Assembly: GCF_029360725.1 (NCBI RefSeq)
Contig: NZ_JARKMY010000018.1
Span: forward strand, 723,407-787,406
Origin: Chryseolinea sp. H1M3-3
GTDB lineage: Bacteria > Bacteroidota > Bacteroidia > Cytophagales > Cyclobacteriaceae
Direction of reading: 5' to 3'
Length of the DNA stretch: 64,000 nucleotides
Shown: one piece after another, positions 19,025 through 28,890 of the stretch
Numbering within the stretch: the stretch's first letter is position 1
How the letters are laid out: the number at the start of each line of letters is the position of its first letter
Position numbers and translations under genes: made by a program
Notes under the pieces: model-generated
What the model was told of the DNA's origin: nothing
Database searches by the model: none
What the model saw: the letters and a program-made list of their open reading frames with translations, nothing else

Positions 19025-19335
19025 TAATGGATATTAGTCTTGCACAAACGGTATGCGTAGGAACCGATAAGAAGTGAGAGGTGCCAATCGCTATTGATAG
19101 ATAAAAGTATATCCACCACGTTGGTATGACATTAGTTAACTGATCTATAAAACCGCCTTTCGAGTAAGTCATTCACGAAATGAATATGATAAATATAGCG
19201 ACTTCATTTACTGTCCGCAATCAGACATTATCATGCGCATCCGGACGCGTGGGTTAGAAGGAAATGCGCATGGCGCGTATTCAAGTGATTAATCTATATG
19301 GCAGATTTCTTGTATTAGGAACCAAAACCTAAGCC
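19025..19335. other. Intergenic 311 bp upstream of FtsX permease
   Basis: No gene is seen. The promoter of the permease gene presumably lies here. The only structure visible is short AT-rich dyads (for example TCATTCACGAAATGA) too weak to call. Confidence 0.4.
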
Positions 19336-21720
19336 ATGATTAAACATTTCTTCAAGATTGCTTTGAGAAATTTAGAACGTCACAAAGCATATTCCCTGAT
19401 CAACGTCATTTGCCTGGGACTGGGAACTACTTGTGCGATCTTGATATTTACTTTCGTCAGGTATCATACTACGTTTGATAACTTTCATACCAAAAAAGGT
19501 CGGATATATCGTATTACCACTGAATTTCACCAGGATGTGATAGCCCGGGAGCCGAACGTCCCCCAACCTATCGGAAAAGCATTTAACGAAGATTATTCCT
19601 TTGCCGAAAAAGTAGGCATGATATACAGCACTTCTGATCTGCTTGTGACGCTGCCGTCTTCCGAAGACAATAAGAGATCTAAGGAGAACGTAGCTTTCAC
19701 GCAACGGGAGTTTTTTGATATACTCGATTTCCCATTAATACAAGGCGACAAAAGTACAATCCTCACCGAGCCGAACACGGCAGTTGTTACGCAGCGGATT
19801 GCAAGGAAATATTTTGGCGATCAAAACCCGGTTGATAAACTCATCCGCGTAAATAACAAATGGGACTTTAGAATTACCGGAGTCTTACAAGACCTGCCCA
19901 TCAATACCCATCGACGGGATGAAATTTATTTATCATACAGCAACCTGAAAGATCACAATTCATGGTTGGCCGGCGATAGTTGGAGAGGTGTTGCCGGAGG
20001 AATGCATTGTTTTGTTTTGCTTAAACCTAATGTTTTACCCTCGGACGTAGATCAAGCTTTCGCTACGCTCTCAAAAAAATATTATAATGAACGGGATGCA
20101 AAAGTATTTCAGTTCAAGCTCCAACATATAGCAGACATACATTTGAATCCCGCGTTGGAGGGCTATGTAGCTAAGAAAAATTTATTGGCTTTGTCGCTGA
20201 TCGGCGTTTTTTTACTTATAACGGCTTGTGTGAATTTTGTCAATCTGGCTACTGCGCAGGCACTCGGCCGGTCTAAAGAAATTGGCGTTAGAAAGGTATT
20301 GGGAAGCAGGCAAAAACAACTCTTCTGGCAGTTTATCGCCGAGACAGCATTGATCACAGTTATGGCATTGGTGTTAGCACTTGCCTTAGCTCAATTGGCA
20401 CTCCCTTATTTAAATCAGCTCTTCGACGTACAACTTCAGCTCAACATCTTCCACGACGTTTACATGGTTGCCTTTTTACCTATCCTGCTTGTTGTCGTAA
20501 TCTTGCTTTCCGGGTGTTATCCTGGATTAATACTCGCAGGATTTCAACCTGTTCTGGCGTTGAAAGGGAGGCTATCACAAAAACACGTCGGAGGTATCTC
20601 CATGAGGAAAGGACTGGTCGTTACGCAATTTGCAATCTCACAGTTGCTCATCATTGGTACCATTGTAATCGCAAATCAGATGCGTTACTCGCGGCAGGCA
20701 GATTTAGGTTTCCAGAAAGATGCTATCGTAATGTTGCCAGTGCCTGAAAGAGAAGCCACAAAAATAAGTACCCTTAACACCGAAATGTCCAGGATAGCCG
20801 GGGTGGAAAAGGTTGCCTTTTGCAGCGACGCGCCAGCATCGACCGGGTGGGCAAGTGTGACTGTTCGGTTTGACTCGCGTACCGCAGAAGAGGATTTTGA
20901 TATTTCTGTGAAAGCAGGTAACGACCAATACCTTTCGACGTTTGAACTGCAACTAATTGCAGGAAGAAACTTGCAGCCTTCTGATACTGTTCGGGAATTT
21001 CTCTTGAATGAGACTGCTGTAAAAAAACTTGGTATACGCTCACCCCAAGAAGCGGTTGGAAAAAAAATGCAAATTGGCCTCAGCAACAGCAAAGGAACTG
21101 TGGTTGGTGTGGTGAAAGATTTTCATAATAATTCCTTCCATGAAGCGATCGATCCGCTTTGTATCACCACCTCCAACGATTGGTATTTCACTTGCGCCAT
21201 AAAAATAACTGCTGCAAATGTTTCGCATACCATAAGCGTTGTTGAAGACGTTTGGAAGAAAACTTTTCCTGATCAGGTGTATGAATATAATTTCCTCGAT
21301 GAACAAATTGCCCAATTCTATGAACTCGACAACATGATGCTGAAACTTATCCAGGCCTTTGCCAGTATTGCCATTCTCATCTGTTGTCTTGGATTATATG
21401 GATTGGTTTCTTTTATGGTTGTTCGGAAAACAAAGGAGGTGGGTGTCCGGAAGGTGCTAGGTGCCAGTGTTGAGAACATCGCATGGTTATTCGGCAAAGA
21501 ATTTATTCGTCTTTTACTCCTGGCTTTTGTAATTGCCGCGCCCTTTGCATGGTGGATCATGAATAATTGGCTGGATACGTTCGCCTATCGGATTCAGATC
21601 GGAGCGGGAATTTTTATCCTGGCAATATTGATCACATTTGCTGTGGCCGTGGTTGCTGTTGGATACAAGTCTATGGTTGCAGCGCTGATGAACCCGATAC
21701 AATCGCTACGAAGCGAGTGA
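19336..21720 (+). CDS. FtsX/MacB-type ABC transporter permease (duplicated)
   Basis: This is a 794-aa permease of the type common in Bacteroidota. TM1 is at ~20-40 after FKIALRNLERHKAYSLINV, and a large extracytoplasmic MacB_PCD domain follows (~45-280). There is a first FtsX domain (LLALSLIGVFLLITACVNFVNLATAQ and following, ~285-430), a second TM/PCD unit starting at RKGLVVTQFAISQLL, and a C-terminal FtsX domain (ASIAILICCLGLYGLVSF and following). The motif KEIGVRKVLGS recurs near the C-terminus as KEVGVRKVLGA. No ATP-binding subunit is adjacent, so the ATPase is encoded elsewhere. Substrates of such permeases range from lipoproteins to peptides; none can be assigned. Confidence 0.92.
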   Translation: MIKHFFKIALRNLERHKAYSLINVICLGLGTTCAILIFTFVRYHTTFDNFHTKKGRIYRITTEFHQDVIAREPNVPQPIGKAFNEDYSFAEKVGMIYSTSDLLVTLPSSEDNKRSKENVAFTQREFFDILDFPLIQGDKSTILTEPNTAVVTQRIARKYFGDQNPVDKLIRVNNKWDFRITGVLQDLPINTHRRDEIYLSYSNLKDHNSWLAGDSWRGVAGGMHCFVLLKPNVLPSDVDQAFATLSKKYYNERDAKVFQFKLQHIADIHLNPALEGYVAKKNLLALSLIGVFLLITACVNFVNLATAQALGRSKEIGVRKVLGSRQKQLFWQFIAETALITVMALVLALALAQLALPYLNQLFDVQLQLNIFHDVYMVAFLPILLVVVILLSGCYPGLILAGFQPVLALKGRLSQKHVGGISMRKGLVVTQFAISQLLIIGTIVIANQMRYSRQADLGFQKDAIVMLPVPEREATKISTLNTEMSRIAGVEKVAFCSDAPASTGWASVTVRFDSRTAEEDFDISVKAGNDQYLSTFELQLIAGRNLQPSDTVREFLLNETAVKKLGIRSPQEAVGKKMQIGLSNSKGTVVGVVKDFHNNSFHEAIDPLCITTSNDWYFTCAIKITAANVSHTISVVEDVWKKTFPDQVYEYNFLDEQIAQFYELDNMMLKLIQAFASIAILICCLGLYGLVSFMVVRKTKEVGVRKVLGASVENIAWLFGKEFIRLLLLAFVIAAPFAWWIMNNWLDTFAYRIQIGAGIFILAILITFAVAVVAVGYKSMVAALMNPIQSLRSE

Positions 21721-21817
21721 CGATATGATGAAAATTATGTTCTACTTTTTTGGAATAGAGGCTAACTATCCCTATTCGGAAACAAAGTTGTTTGCTCATA
21801 TCTGCATTCGAGGGTTA

Positions 21818-24514
21818 CTATAGGATTTCCACATATCCCTCTGTGCCGTGGACACGAATTTGCTGACCGTCTTTTATCAGCTTGGTAGCATTTTCTACTC
21901 CGACAACTGCCGGCAAGCCATATTCACGTGCGATAACGGCGCCATGAGTCATCAATCCGCCAACTTCCGTAACCAGACCCTTTGCCGAAACAAACAACGG
22001 TGTCCAACTTGGATCGGTAAAAGAAGTGATTAAAATATCACCAGTTTCTAAATTGGCATCTTCCATCTTCAGGATTACCCGTGCCCGTCCCTCCATCACT
22101 CCTGCTGAAACTGGCAAACCTACCAATGCTCCAGCCGGGACGTTATCCCGGTTGTATTTACCCGTTACAATTTCCCCATCGGACGTAATCACTCGTGGGG
22201 GAGTTATTTTTTCGTAATTCTTGTAAGCATCTTTTCGCTTGCCAATGATCTGGTAATCGAGTTCATTCGTGCGTACAACTTCACGAAGTTCTTCGAAAGT
22301 GAGGTAGTAAATATCTTCTTTTTCGTGAATAACCTGGCGTTGCGTTAGTCGTTCAGCCTCCTTTAGTAATGCCTGTTTGTAAACGAAGTAACGACTTACG
22401 ATGCCATATTTTGGATACTCGCGATAACCGCTGAAATTCCTGACCTGGTCGATCATTCGTTTTGTTTCTTTGACTTTTTCTTCACCATCCGGCAATTCTT
22501 TTAATCTATCCAATAGTTCTTTTTCTTTTTTCAAGGACTCCCGTCGCCCCTGGTCAAATCTACGTTGACTAGCCCCGGGCTCAAAGTTTTTGATATTGCT
22601 GAGAATTATGGGGACAAGTGTAATCGGTCTTTCACTCCAACGCGTTTTTGTTATATCGATTTCTCCCACACACCGCATTCCGTATTTATTTAAATATGCA
22701 TTGATCGCATCTTTGGCCTCCTGCCCGCCTTTTAGTTTCACCAAGTCATTCAGAAAATTATTATTATCATTCTGCAGGTTTTGCAAGTAGTCGATTACTT
22801 CCGCGTAAGGCCGGATCACATCCGCAACATCCAACAGTGCCAGACCCATTTCAGAAGTAATATTGTTAGGCACAGACTGAGCAAGTACGTCGGCGGCATT
22901 CGTCTCATCCAGCCACGCTTTCATTTTTTCATTGATCCATATGGCAGCATCGATGGTGCGAAAGATTATTCCCATGCTTTGCGGATCAGCTATAAGTTTC
23001 TTTAACTCCTGCGTGTTTTCAACGATGAAATCCAATAGATCGGTACCAGATTTCGATTGAATGTCTTGTTTGAGAGCTTGCAGCGCATTTTGATACCTGC
23101 TGATGCACGACGCAGCAATGGCTGGATCGTTCCCTGTATCTAACGGATCGCTGGCTACTGTGGCGCTAAAAGGCGAATTTGCTTTACCACTGCCAGTACC
23201 TGATACGTTATTCTCAACCGGAATAGGTTTTATAAAATCCTCTCGCCCCACGATAGTCAGGAGGGCGTCTTTCACAAGCGGGTCAAATTTTCCCAATCGT
23301 TCTATTACCATGTGCCTGGCAGGTGTAGCCAGCATAGGTGTGACATCGGCAAATAATCTTCCAGCCGATACCCGCATCGTTGCGTTGGTTATCAAGTTAT
23401 AAAAGGACAATCCCAATGGCTTTATGGGGTCCGTCATCATTTGTTGATGTCCGACGGATAGGTAAATGTGATTTTCCTGATCATTCAATTCAGCCTGGTC
23501 CCACATGGTTATTCGTCGGGGGATGGGAAATAAAGTTGTAATGGGTCGACTTTGAACGACATAAATCTGGGAGCTATTGGCTCCATCATCGGCCAGACAC
23601 CATTCAATGTCCTGCGGCTGGCCAAAATGTTTTTCGATTTTTCGCCCTATGCTTTCAAGTTGCAATATCTCTTCGTCTGTTAAGGTTTGTATGTTCTGTT
23701 TCCCTGGCTCAATTTTCTGTTCTTTTGTACCGCCATCCTTTGATGCATAAATGGCAAGCCTCTTGGTGGAGATTGTCTTATCGATAATTTCACCATTTCG
23801 AACTTTATAAACGTCTGGGTTGACGAGGCCGGACACCAATGCCTCACCAAGTCCCGGGCTGGCCTCGATAGACAAAATTTTTCTGTTACCCGTGATCGGG
23901 TCGGCAGTAAATAAAATACCTGCTGCGCGTGGGAAAATCAATTTCTGCACAACAACCGAAAGGTAAACCTGTCTATGGTCGAAGCCATTTTTCATCCGGT
24001 AGATTACCGCCCGCTCGGTAAATAGTGATGCCCAACATTTGCTGACGTGTTGAAGAATCGCTTTCCTTCCAGAAATATTCAGATAGGTATCCTGTTGGCC
24101 GGCGAAAGATGTACTTGGCAAATCCTCTGCGGTGGCGCTTGATCGAACTGCAAAAGTATTTTCTTCACCAAATTTCACTATGTGCTGCGTTATCTCATCC
24201 GCGATGCTATCAGGTATTACGACACCTTCGATCACGTCGCGAATTCTTGCACTCGTTTCGCTAATGCGCTTCCTGTCATCAACGCTCAGCGTAGTCAACT
24301 GGACTAGCAAGGAGCCAAACTCTTTATTCTTTTCCGTGACTTCCTTAAATGCTTCAGTGGTGACACAAAAACCATCAGGAACTTGAATCTGACTGCTATC
24401 GCGTCCTGCTATTCTGAATAGCTCTCCTAAGTTGGCACCCTTGCCGCCAACTTTCGCAACCTGTGCGCTACCTATTTCCTGTAACTCTAAAACGTATGAA
24501 TTTTTCTTGTTCAT
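21818..24514 (-). CDS. rph: Rifampin phosphotransferase-like PEP/pyruvate-binding enzyme
   Basis: This 898-aa protein has the Rph architecture. An N-terminal ATP-grasp/PEP-synthase domain (~1-320) carries GGKGANLGELF, FAVRSSATAEDLPSTSFAGQ, ILFTADPITGNRK, DIEWCL and VQSRPITTL. A central region (~330-755) carries LSVGHQQMMTDPIKPLGLSF and GRLFADVTPML, matching my memory of the rifamycin-binding domain of Listeria-type Rph and not PEP synthase. The C-terminal swivelling domain has catalytic His857 in GGLMTHGAVIAREYG, ending NGTEGYVEIL-like. I start at 24514 because AGGGGAGGGA lies just upstream. Rph transfers the beta-phosphate of ATP to the C21 hydroxyl of rifamycins. It is co-transcribed with the MarR gene 16 bases upstream. 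The alternative is another PEP-utilising enzyme of unknown substrate. Confidence 0.8.
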   Translation of the reverse strand: MNKKNSYVLELQEIGSAQVAKVGGKGANLGELFRIAGRDSSQIQVPDGFCVTTEAFKEVTEKNKEFGSLLVQLTTLSVDDRKRISETSARIRDVIEGVVIPDSIADEITQHIVKFGEENTFAVRSSATAEDLPSTSFAGQQDTYLNISGRKAILQHVSKCWASLFTERAVIYRMKNGFDHRQVYLSVVVQKLIFPRAAGILFTADPITGNRKILSIEASPGLGEALVSGLVNPDVYKVRNGEIIDKTISTKRLAIYASKDGGTKEQKIEPGKQNIQTLTDEEILQLESIGRKIEKHFGQPQDIEWCLADDGANSSQIYVVQSRPITTLFPIPRRITMWDQAELNDQENHIYLSVGHQQMMTDPIKPLGLSFYNLITNATMRVSAGRLFADVTPMLATPARHMVIERLGKFDPLVKDALLTIVGREDFIKPIPVENNVSGTGSGKANSPFSATVASDPLDTGNDPAIAASCISRYQNALQALKQDIQSKSGTDLLDFIVENTQELKKLIADPQSMGIIFRTIDAAIWINEKMKAWLDETNAADVLAQSVPNNITSEMGLALLDVADVIRPYAEVIDYLQNLQNDNNNFLNDLVKLKGGQEAKDAINAYLNKYGMRCVGEIDITKTRWSERPITLVPIILSNIKNFEPGASQRRFDQGRRESLKKEKELLDRLKELPDGEEKVKETKRMIDQVRNFSGYREYPKYGIVSRYFVYKQALLKEAERLTQRQVIHEKEDIYYLTFEELREVVRTNELDYQIIGKRKDAYKNYEKITPPRVITSDGEIVTGKYNRDNVPAGALVGLPVSAGVMEGRARVILKMEDANLETGDILITSFTDPSWTPLFVSAKGLVTEVGGLMTHGAVIAREYGLPAVVGVENATKLIKDGQQIRVHGTEGYVEIL

Positions 24515-24530
24515 TCCCTCCCCTTTCCGA

Positions 24531-24986
24531 TTATCTGTTATCGAGTTTATTTGCTGTCTCATTCATTATTCCAATTGATTTTGTGAGATAAATTCTGACA
24601 ATCTCAATCTCTTTTTCCGTGAATGAAGCGGTAAGTTTTTCCGACATGCTTCGGAAATCTTTATAAAGAGGTTCAAAAAGTGCCATGATGCTTTTGATGT
24701 TGGGTTCGATGATTACCTTTCGTCTGTCGTCTTTGTCAAACCTCCGTTTCACCAGCTTTTTCTTTTCAAATCGGTCGATTAAGCCTGTGATCGCACCGGT
24801 GGTCAGTCCTGTCAAATTCGAAAGCTCACCTGCAGTCATTTGGCCTCTTTCAATGAGAAATCCCAGGTACCTATGATCCGTGCCCGAAAACCCAGCTCTT
24901 CGCGCAACAGCTTCGTGCATCTGGATAGAGGAATAAGCATATTCTTGTACCAGTTTCCTTATTTGCTTAATGGTCTCGCTATCCAT
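24531..24986 (-). CDS. MarR-family transcriptional regulator, first gene of the rph operon
   Basis: This is a MarR winged-helix regulator of about 151 aa. It has a helix 1 dimer region (IKQIRKLVQEYAYSSIQMHEAVARRAGF), a recognition helix in LSNLTGLTTGAITGLIDRFEKKKLVKRRF, a wing (DKDDRRKVIIEP) and a C-terminal dimer helix. I start at ATG 24986, since the upstream GTG at 25016 falls inside the palindromic operator. It likely represses its own operon and so controls rph. The ligand that relieves repression is unknown; a rifamycin-like compound is a reasonable guess but not shown. Confidence 0.9.
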   Translation of the reverse strand: MDSETIKQIRKLVQEYAYSSIQMHEAVARRAGFSGTDHRYLGFLIERGQMTAGELSNLTGLTTGAITGLIDRFEKKKLVKRRFDKDDRRKVIIEPNIKSIMALFEPLYKDFRSMSEKLTASFTEKEIEIVRIYLTKSIGIMNETANKLDNR

Positions 24987-25000
24987 ATTATCTTGATAAT

Positions 25001-25027
25001 TAAATATCTTAGACACTAAGATATTTA
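25001..25027 (-). promoter_or_regulatory. Perfect palindromic operator upstream of marR-rph
   Basis: TAAATATCTTAG - ACA - CTAAGATATTTA is a perfect inverted repeat with 12-bp arms and a 3-bp spacer, 15 bases ahead of the MarR ATG. AT-rich palindromes of this length directly upstream of a marR gene are typical autoregulatory sites. The downstream ATG is therefore preferred as the start. Confidence 0.75.
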
Positions 25028-25605
25028 GCGTTACCGGATTTGCAAAGTATTTTTTTGGTAAAAACGAAGATCACTCACAAACCAGAGGATATGCTGTTGG
25101 AAAAGATGGAATTCAAATTTATGTGCGTTATTGTCCGAAATGATACACGCATCCACAAAGAAGGTAATGTTTAATACGAAGTCTAAGGCATTCGAAATCC
25201 ATTTCCTAACGTCAGCCCATCTGAGTCAGTCTAATACAGTTCATTCTTGCAAAAAGCCATTCACCTGCCGAATTAGTTGAATCACCGTCATCGTGGTTTT
25301 TTCTAGCCTGATTTTTAAATCGCGGAGTTTCAGATTCAGATATCCCATCCGTTGTCATTTGATCTTTATATCTTTTCGAACACCGTTGCAGGAATCGTTC
25401 GCAGTGATTAATCATTACATCACCTATGATTATTGTTTGAGATTGAGAACCTTTGCGTTGTGGATTGAAAACGCTTTGACACGTGTCAATGAGATAATCA
25501 ATCCATTACAGTCAGCATCCAAAAGAACCTTATTGGGCTACCGGATGTACTGGCAGAATTTTTTAAACTACTTCGGCCCTGGAGCCATTTTTTATATAGG
25601 AAACA
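25028..25605. other. Intergenic 578 bp, no convincing gene
   Basis: The open frames are short, overlapping and have no domain or signal peptide. A 14-bp palindrome TTGACACGTGTCAA lies at 25477-25490. The stretch separates the marR-rph operon from the small gene at 25606. Confidence 0.5.
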
Positions 25606-25932
25606 ATGAACTGGACAACAATATACATTACGGGAAGACCGAAATTTCAAGCGGAAGTGCGTAAGAAGCTATCGCATTCGAGCCTTGATTTCATCCCTGG
25701 CTACATCGACACCAATACGCCTACCGTTAGCAATGATCTTTACTGGCTAAATGATCAAACCAGCATTCGTGAAATGAAAGAGGCTATCGGAAGCAAACTC
25801 GTATGGAAATACAGGTTGAAATTTTACACAAGTCTGGAGGATTTTCTTCAATCGAATGATAACGCCGCCAATGCGGCTGCACTAACCCAGGATGATCTTG
25901 ACCTCATAGCCCACATGCGTGAAGTAGCTTGA
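25606..25932 (+). CDS. Conserved small protein of unknown function
   Basis: This 108-aa cytoplasmic protein (no signal peptide) begins MNWTTIYITGRPKFQ. It has a central acidic/aromatic segment (FIPGYIDTNTPTVSNDLYWLND) and ends with a helix (LTQDDLDLIAHMREVA). The layout ITGR...FIPGY...LYWL...KEAIGSKLVWKYRLKFY looks like a conserved Bacteroidota family I recall only as hypothetical. No function is offered. Confidence 0.7.
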   Translation: MNWTTIYITGRPKFQAEVRKKLSHSSLDFIPGYIDTNTPTVSNDLYWLNDQTSIREMKEAIGSKLVWKYRLKFYTSLEDFLQSNDNAANAAALTQDDLDLIAHMREVA

Positions 25933-26057
25933 TCGAAAGGGCACCAAGCCTATTCGTCACTTGGTCGCTTACTCAGCAGCGGTAACGGTTATCCAATGCA
26001 TAAATGGTCCTTGCTTTAAGGCGGTTAAATATACCAAGCTGTCCATACCTACGGGTA

Positions 26058-28862
26058 TCAACCACCTATATGAATACCACCGCCCCTGCGCATGTTCATC
26101 GGGTTGAGTTGCTTATTCAGGGAATAAGTAAAACTGATGATAAAATAACGCCCCAGAGAATTGACGGTCGTTTGCTCAATATAGTTCAAGTCGGCAGTCT
26201 GTTTTACACCTAATGCCTGATCGAGGAGATTGTTCACAGACAGTTTTATTTCACCAGCCTTGCTTTTTAGAATAAACCTAGAAAACGCTAAATTCAAAAG
26301 AGGGATAGCCTCATGAAAATTCGTACTCTTGCTGTCATATATCAGGTAGTCAAAACTTCCACTCAGTTGATAATTCTTTCCAAGACTAAGATTTGTTTCA
26401 GCTTTAAATGTCTTGTTTAAATATTTTTGATCGGCTTGATGGAATTCATATTTTGTTTGTTGATGCGCCACCTGTGCGCTAAGCGAAAAATCAAAAGTCT
26501 CCTTGTAGCGGTAGTCATACCTGAACCTGCCACCGATGTTGCGTTGAACAATATCATATTCCAATTCATCGAAGACGCTAGGCCCGCGCTGGTCAAGTAC
26601 ATTCCCGGTAATGCTGAAACGATTGTTCAGATTCACAAGGGGAAACGTAAAAGTAATATCAGACCGGATTCTGAGATTGTCGCTCACATTGACTGGTGAC
26701 GTCGTCCGGATAAAGTTTTCGATGGATACAGCATTTGTGATGGCATCCATGGTGTAATCGACATCGACAAAGGCAAAAAGACCGACCATTTTACCGGGAT
26801 CAAAGCTGTTGAAGTGCAATCGCCAGCTTTGCTGATAAGCGGGCCGAAGCGTTGGGTTGCCCGTGTAAGGATTTAGAGGATCACTATTGTCCACGACAGG
26901 CTGCAATTGCTGAATGGTCGGCTCCTGCACCGTGGTCTCGTAATCAAAATTCAGGTGCTTCGTACGGGAAAAATCATAGTTGAAACGAGCCACTGGCAAA
27001 AGATTACTGAAGGCGTTGGATATCTCCGCATCGTGCAAGTGCAAGTACCCGCTCAGTTGTGTCTCCTGAAAGCTTGCACCAATCGTTAAAGCTAAATATT
27101 TACGGTTCATCTTAAAGTTTACGCCAGTCCTGTGGTATGTATAATCACTGTTATATTGGCTGCTTAGGCTGTCGTTGAACGTCTCGCTGTCGTTGCGTAA
27201 ATCATAAACCGGCCTTTCGACATCATTCTTATTTTGCCGGAAACTGTAGTAGGATTCTACATACTTTCTGTTACCCAATGGCTCGATGTATGTAGCCGTC
27301 GCGCCATACGAAAGGTTTTCGGATGACTGATCATTTCGCTGGCGAACTGTTTCTTCGCTTGAAGCATCTTCATACCGGTAGGTCGCATCCAGAAAGCCAT
27401 TACGATCTATTTGTGACAATCCAAATTCCAGGTTAGCAGAAAATGTCCGCCCTTTATTATTGAACCTGTGCTTGTACAGAAGATTTGAGTTCAGATTTGC
27501 AGCAGATCCCTCTGAAACAGCATGACTTTCATTCTCATTCAGGATGATGCTCTGCGGAGAAATATTTTCGCTGCTTGTTGTTGAATTGGTCCGTGTGTTG
27601 CTCAAAGAAAAATTGGTGGAAAGACGCAATAAATTTGTCGAATCTATCTTGTGATCAAGGACCACATTTAGCCGGTGATTTTCATTAGTATTGTTCTGCC
27701 GAGTCTGCTCGGTATACAGGAAGCTACCCTGTTCAAAAAAGTTTTCTCTTGAAACGGACTGTAGCTTATCGTGGTCGAGAAAGTTATAGAAGTAGCTTGC
27801 GTTGATCTCTGATTTCCTGCTTAATTCATTATTCAGATTGACACCGCCAGCATACGTGGTTAGGATGCCGTTCGCACGGTTTCCAAAATTCAATGGTATC
27901 CCATTTTGATTATCGCTGTTTACCCGCACCCGTACCTGTCCGCCACCCATCATTTGCTGTCCGGCACTTGTGAAACTGATGTAGTCTTCAAAAGAGAAAC
28001 CTGCATCGTTCACATTGTTTCCCATCGCCAACGATGAAAGTTGATTTCCCTTGTTGAAGCGATTTATGTTTGCCTTCGCCTGAAAGCGATCGTCGGTTCC
28101 GTAGCCTGCCGTTATCTTTCCGAATGCTGCACGTCTCTTTTCTTCCTTTAACTCAAGGTTAATGGCCTTTTCACGCTGACCATCATCAATACCAGAAAAA
28201 ATAGCCTGATCGGATTTACGGTCGTGCACCTGCACTTTATCGATAGCGTCGGCGGGAAGATTGCGAGTCGCCACCTTCGGGTCTTTTCCACCAAAGAAGT
28301 CTTTTCCATCGACCGTTACACGTTTAACCTGTTCGCCTTGCGCGGTTACATTTCCTTCGGCGTCAACTTCAACACCAGGCAGTTTCTTAAGAAGATCTTC
28401 AACGTTAGCGTTGGGCGCGATTTTGAAAGACGTTGCATCAAATTCAATGGTATCTTTTTTTACGACGACAGGGATGTGGTCTTCCACGACGACTTCATCG
28501 AGCGTTGTTTTTGCAACAATCATTTTTAAAATACCCAAGTCAATTGAAGCGTCTGAATTGTCGCGAAGGTCAATTTCTTTCGTGTATGTCTTATATCCCA
28601 CGAAAGTCACTTTTAAATAATACGGTATCCTGTCAACGCGTGTGAGTTTAAAAATGCCCTGCTCATCGGATGTAGTAAAATTTACCAGCGAAGAATCTGC
28701 CTGCTTCAATAGCATTACTGTAGCGGCCGGCAGCAAGGTCCCGGCGGAATCGGCTACCACTCCATGAATGGTGAGTTTCTGTCCGAAGGCAAGATTGGCA
28801 AGCAAGCAAAGCGGCAACAAATAAATCTTTCTCACGGTAGTGTTGGTGGCGCCACGGACCAA
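26058..28862 (-). CDS. Outer-membrane beta-barrel protein with carboxypeptidase-like and plug domains
   Basis: This 934-aa protein has a signal peptide (YLLPLCLLANLAFGQ) and a carboxypeptidase-regulatory-like domain (KLTIHGVVADSAGTLLPAATVMLL) at ~30-115. A short plug-like segment follows (PNANVEDLLKKLPGVEVDAEGN, FFGGKDPKVATRNLPADAIDKVQV), and then a C-terminal barrel of the OMP_b-brl_3 (PF14905) type. It ends in a Gly-rich tail (MRRGGGIHIGG). There is no TonB box, so it is probably a TonB-independent or TonB-related outer-membrane protein. The GLPGLI gene lies upstream on the same strand (28 bases), the usual pairing in this phylum, and the pair is divergent from a sensor/regulator pair. Confidence 0.9.
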   Translation of the reverse strand: MVRGATNTTVRKIYLLPLCLLANLAFGQKLTIHGVVADSAGTLLPAATVMLLKQADSSLVNFTTSDEQGIFKLTRVDRIPYYLKVTFVGYKTYTKEIDLRDNSDASIDLGILKMIVAKTTLDEVVVEDHIPVVVKKDTIEFDATSFKIAPNANVEDLLKKLPGVEVDAEGNVTAQGEQVKRVTVDGKDFFGGKDPKVATRNLPADAIDKVQVHDRKSDQAIFSGIDDGQREKAINLELKEEKRRAAFGKITAGYGTDDRFQAKANINRFNKGNQLSSLAMGNNVNDAGFSFEDYISFTSAGQQMMGGGQVRVRVNSDNQNGIPLNFGNRANGILTTYAGGVNLNNELSRKSEINASYFYNFLDHDKLQSVSRENFFEQGSFLYTEQTRQNNTNENHRLNVVLDHKIDSTNLLRLSTNFSLSNTRTNSTTSSENISPQSIILNENESHAVSEGSAANLNSNLLYKHRFNNKGRTFSANLEFGLSQIDRNGFLDATYRYEDASSEETVRQRNDQSSENLSYGATATYIEPLGNRKYVESYYSFRQNKNDVERPVYDLRNDSETFNDSLSSQYNSDYTYHRTGVNFKMNRKYLALTIGASFQETQLSGYLHLHDAEISNAFSNLLPVARFNYDFSRTKHLNFDYETTVQEPTIQQLQPVVDNSDPLNPYTGNPTLRPAYQQSWRLHFNSFDPGKMVGLFAFVDVDYTMDAITNAVSIENFIRTTSPVNVSDNLRIRSDITFTFPLVNLNNRFSITGNVLDQRGPSVFDELEYDIVQRNIGGRFRYDYRYKETFDFSLSAQVAHQQTKYEFHQADQKYLNKTFKAETNLSLGKNYQLSGSFDYLIYDSKSTNFHEAIPLLNLAFSRFILKSKAGEIKLSVNNLLDQALGVKQTADLNYIEQTTVNSLGRYFIISFTYSLNKQLNPMNMRRGGGIHIGG

Positions 28863-28890
28863 TAGCCGTTGCGTTATGTTTAAAATGAAA

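Noticed and set aside
25293..25664. 123-aa plus-strand frame before the small gene at 25606
   Set aside because: It overlaps that better-supported gene and reads as translated intergenic sequence.
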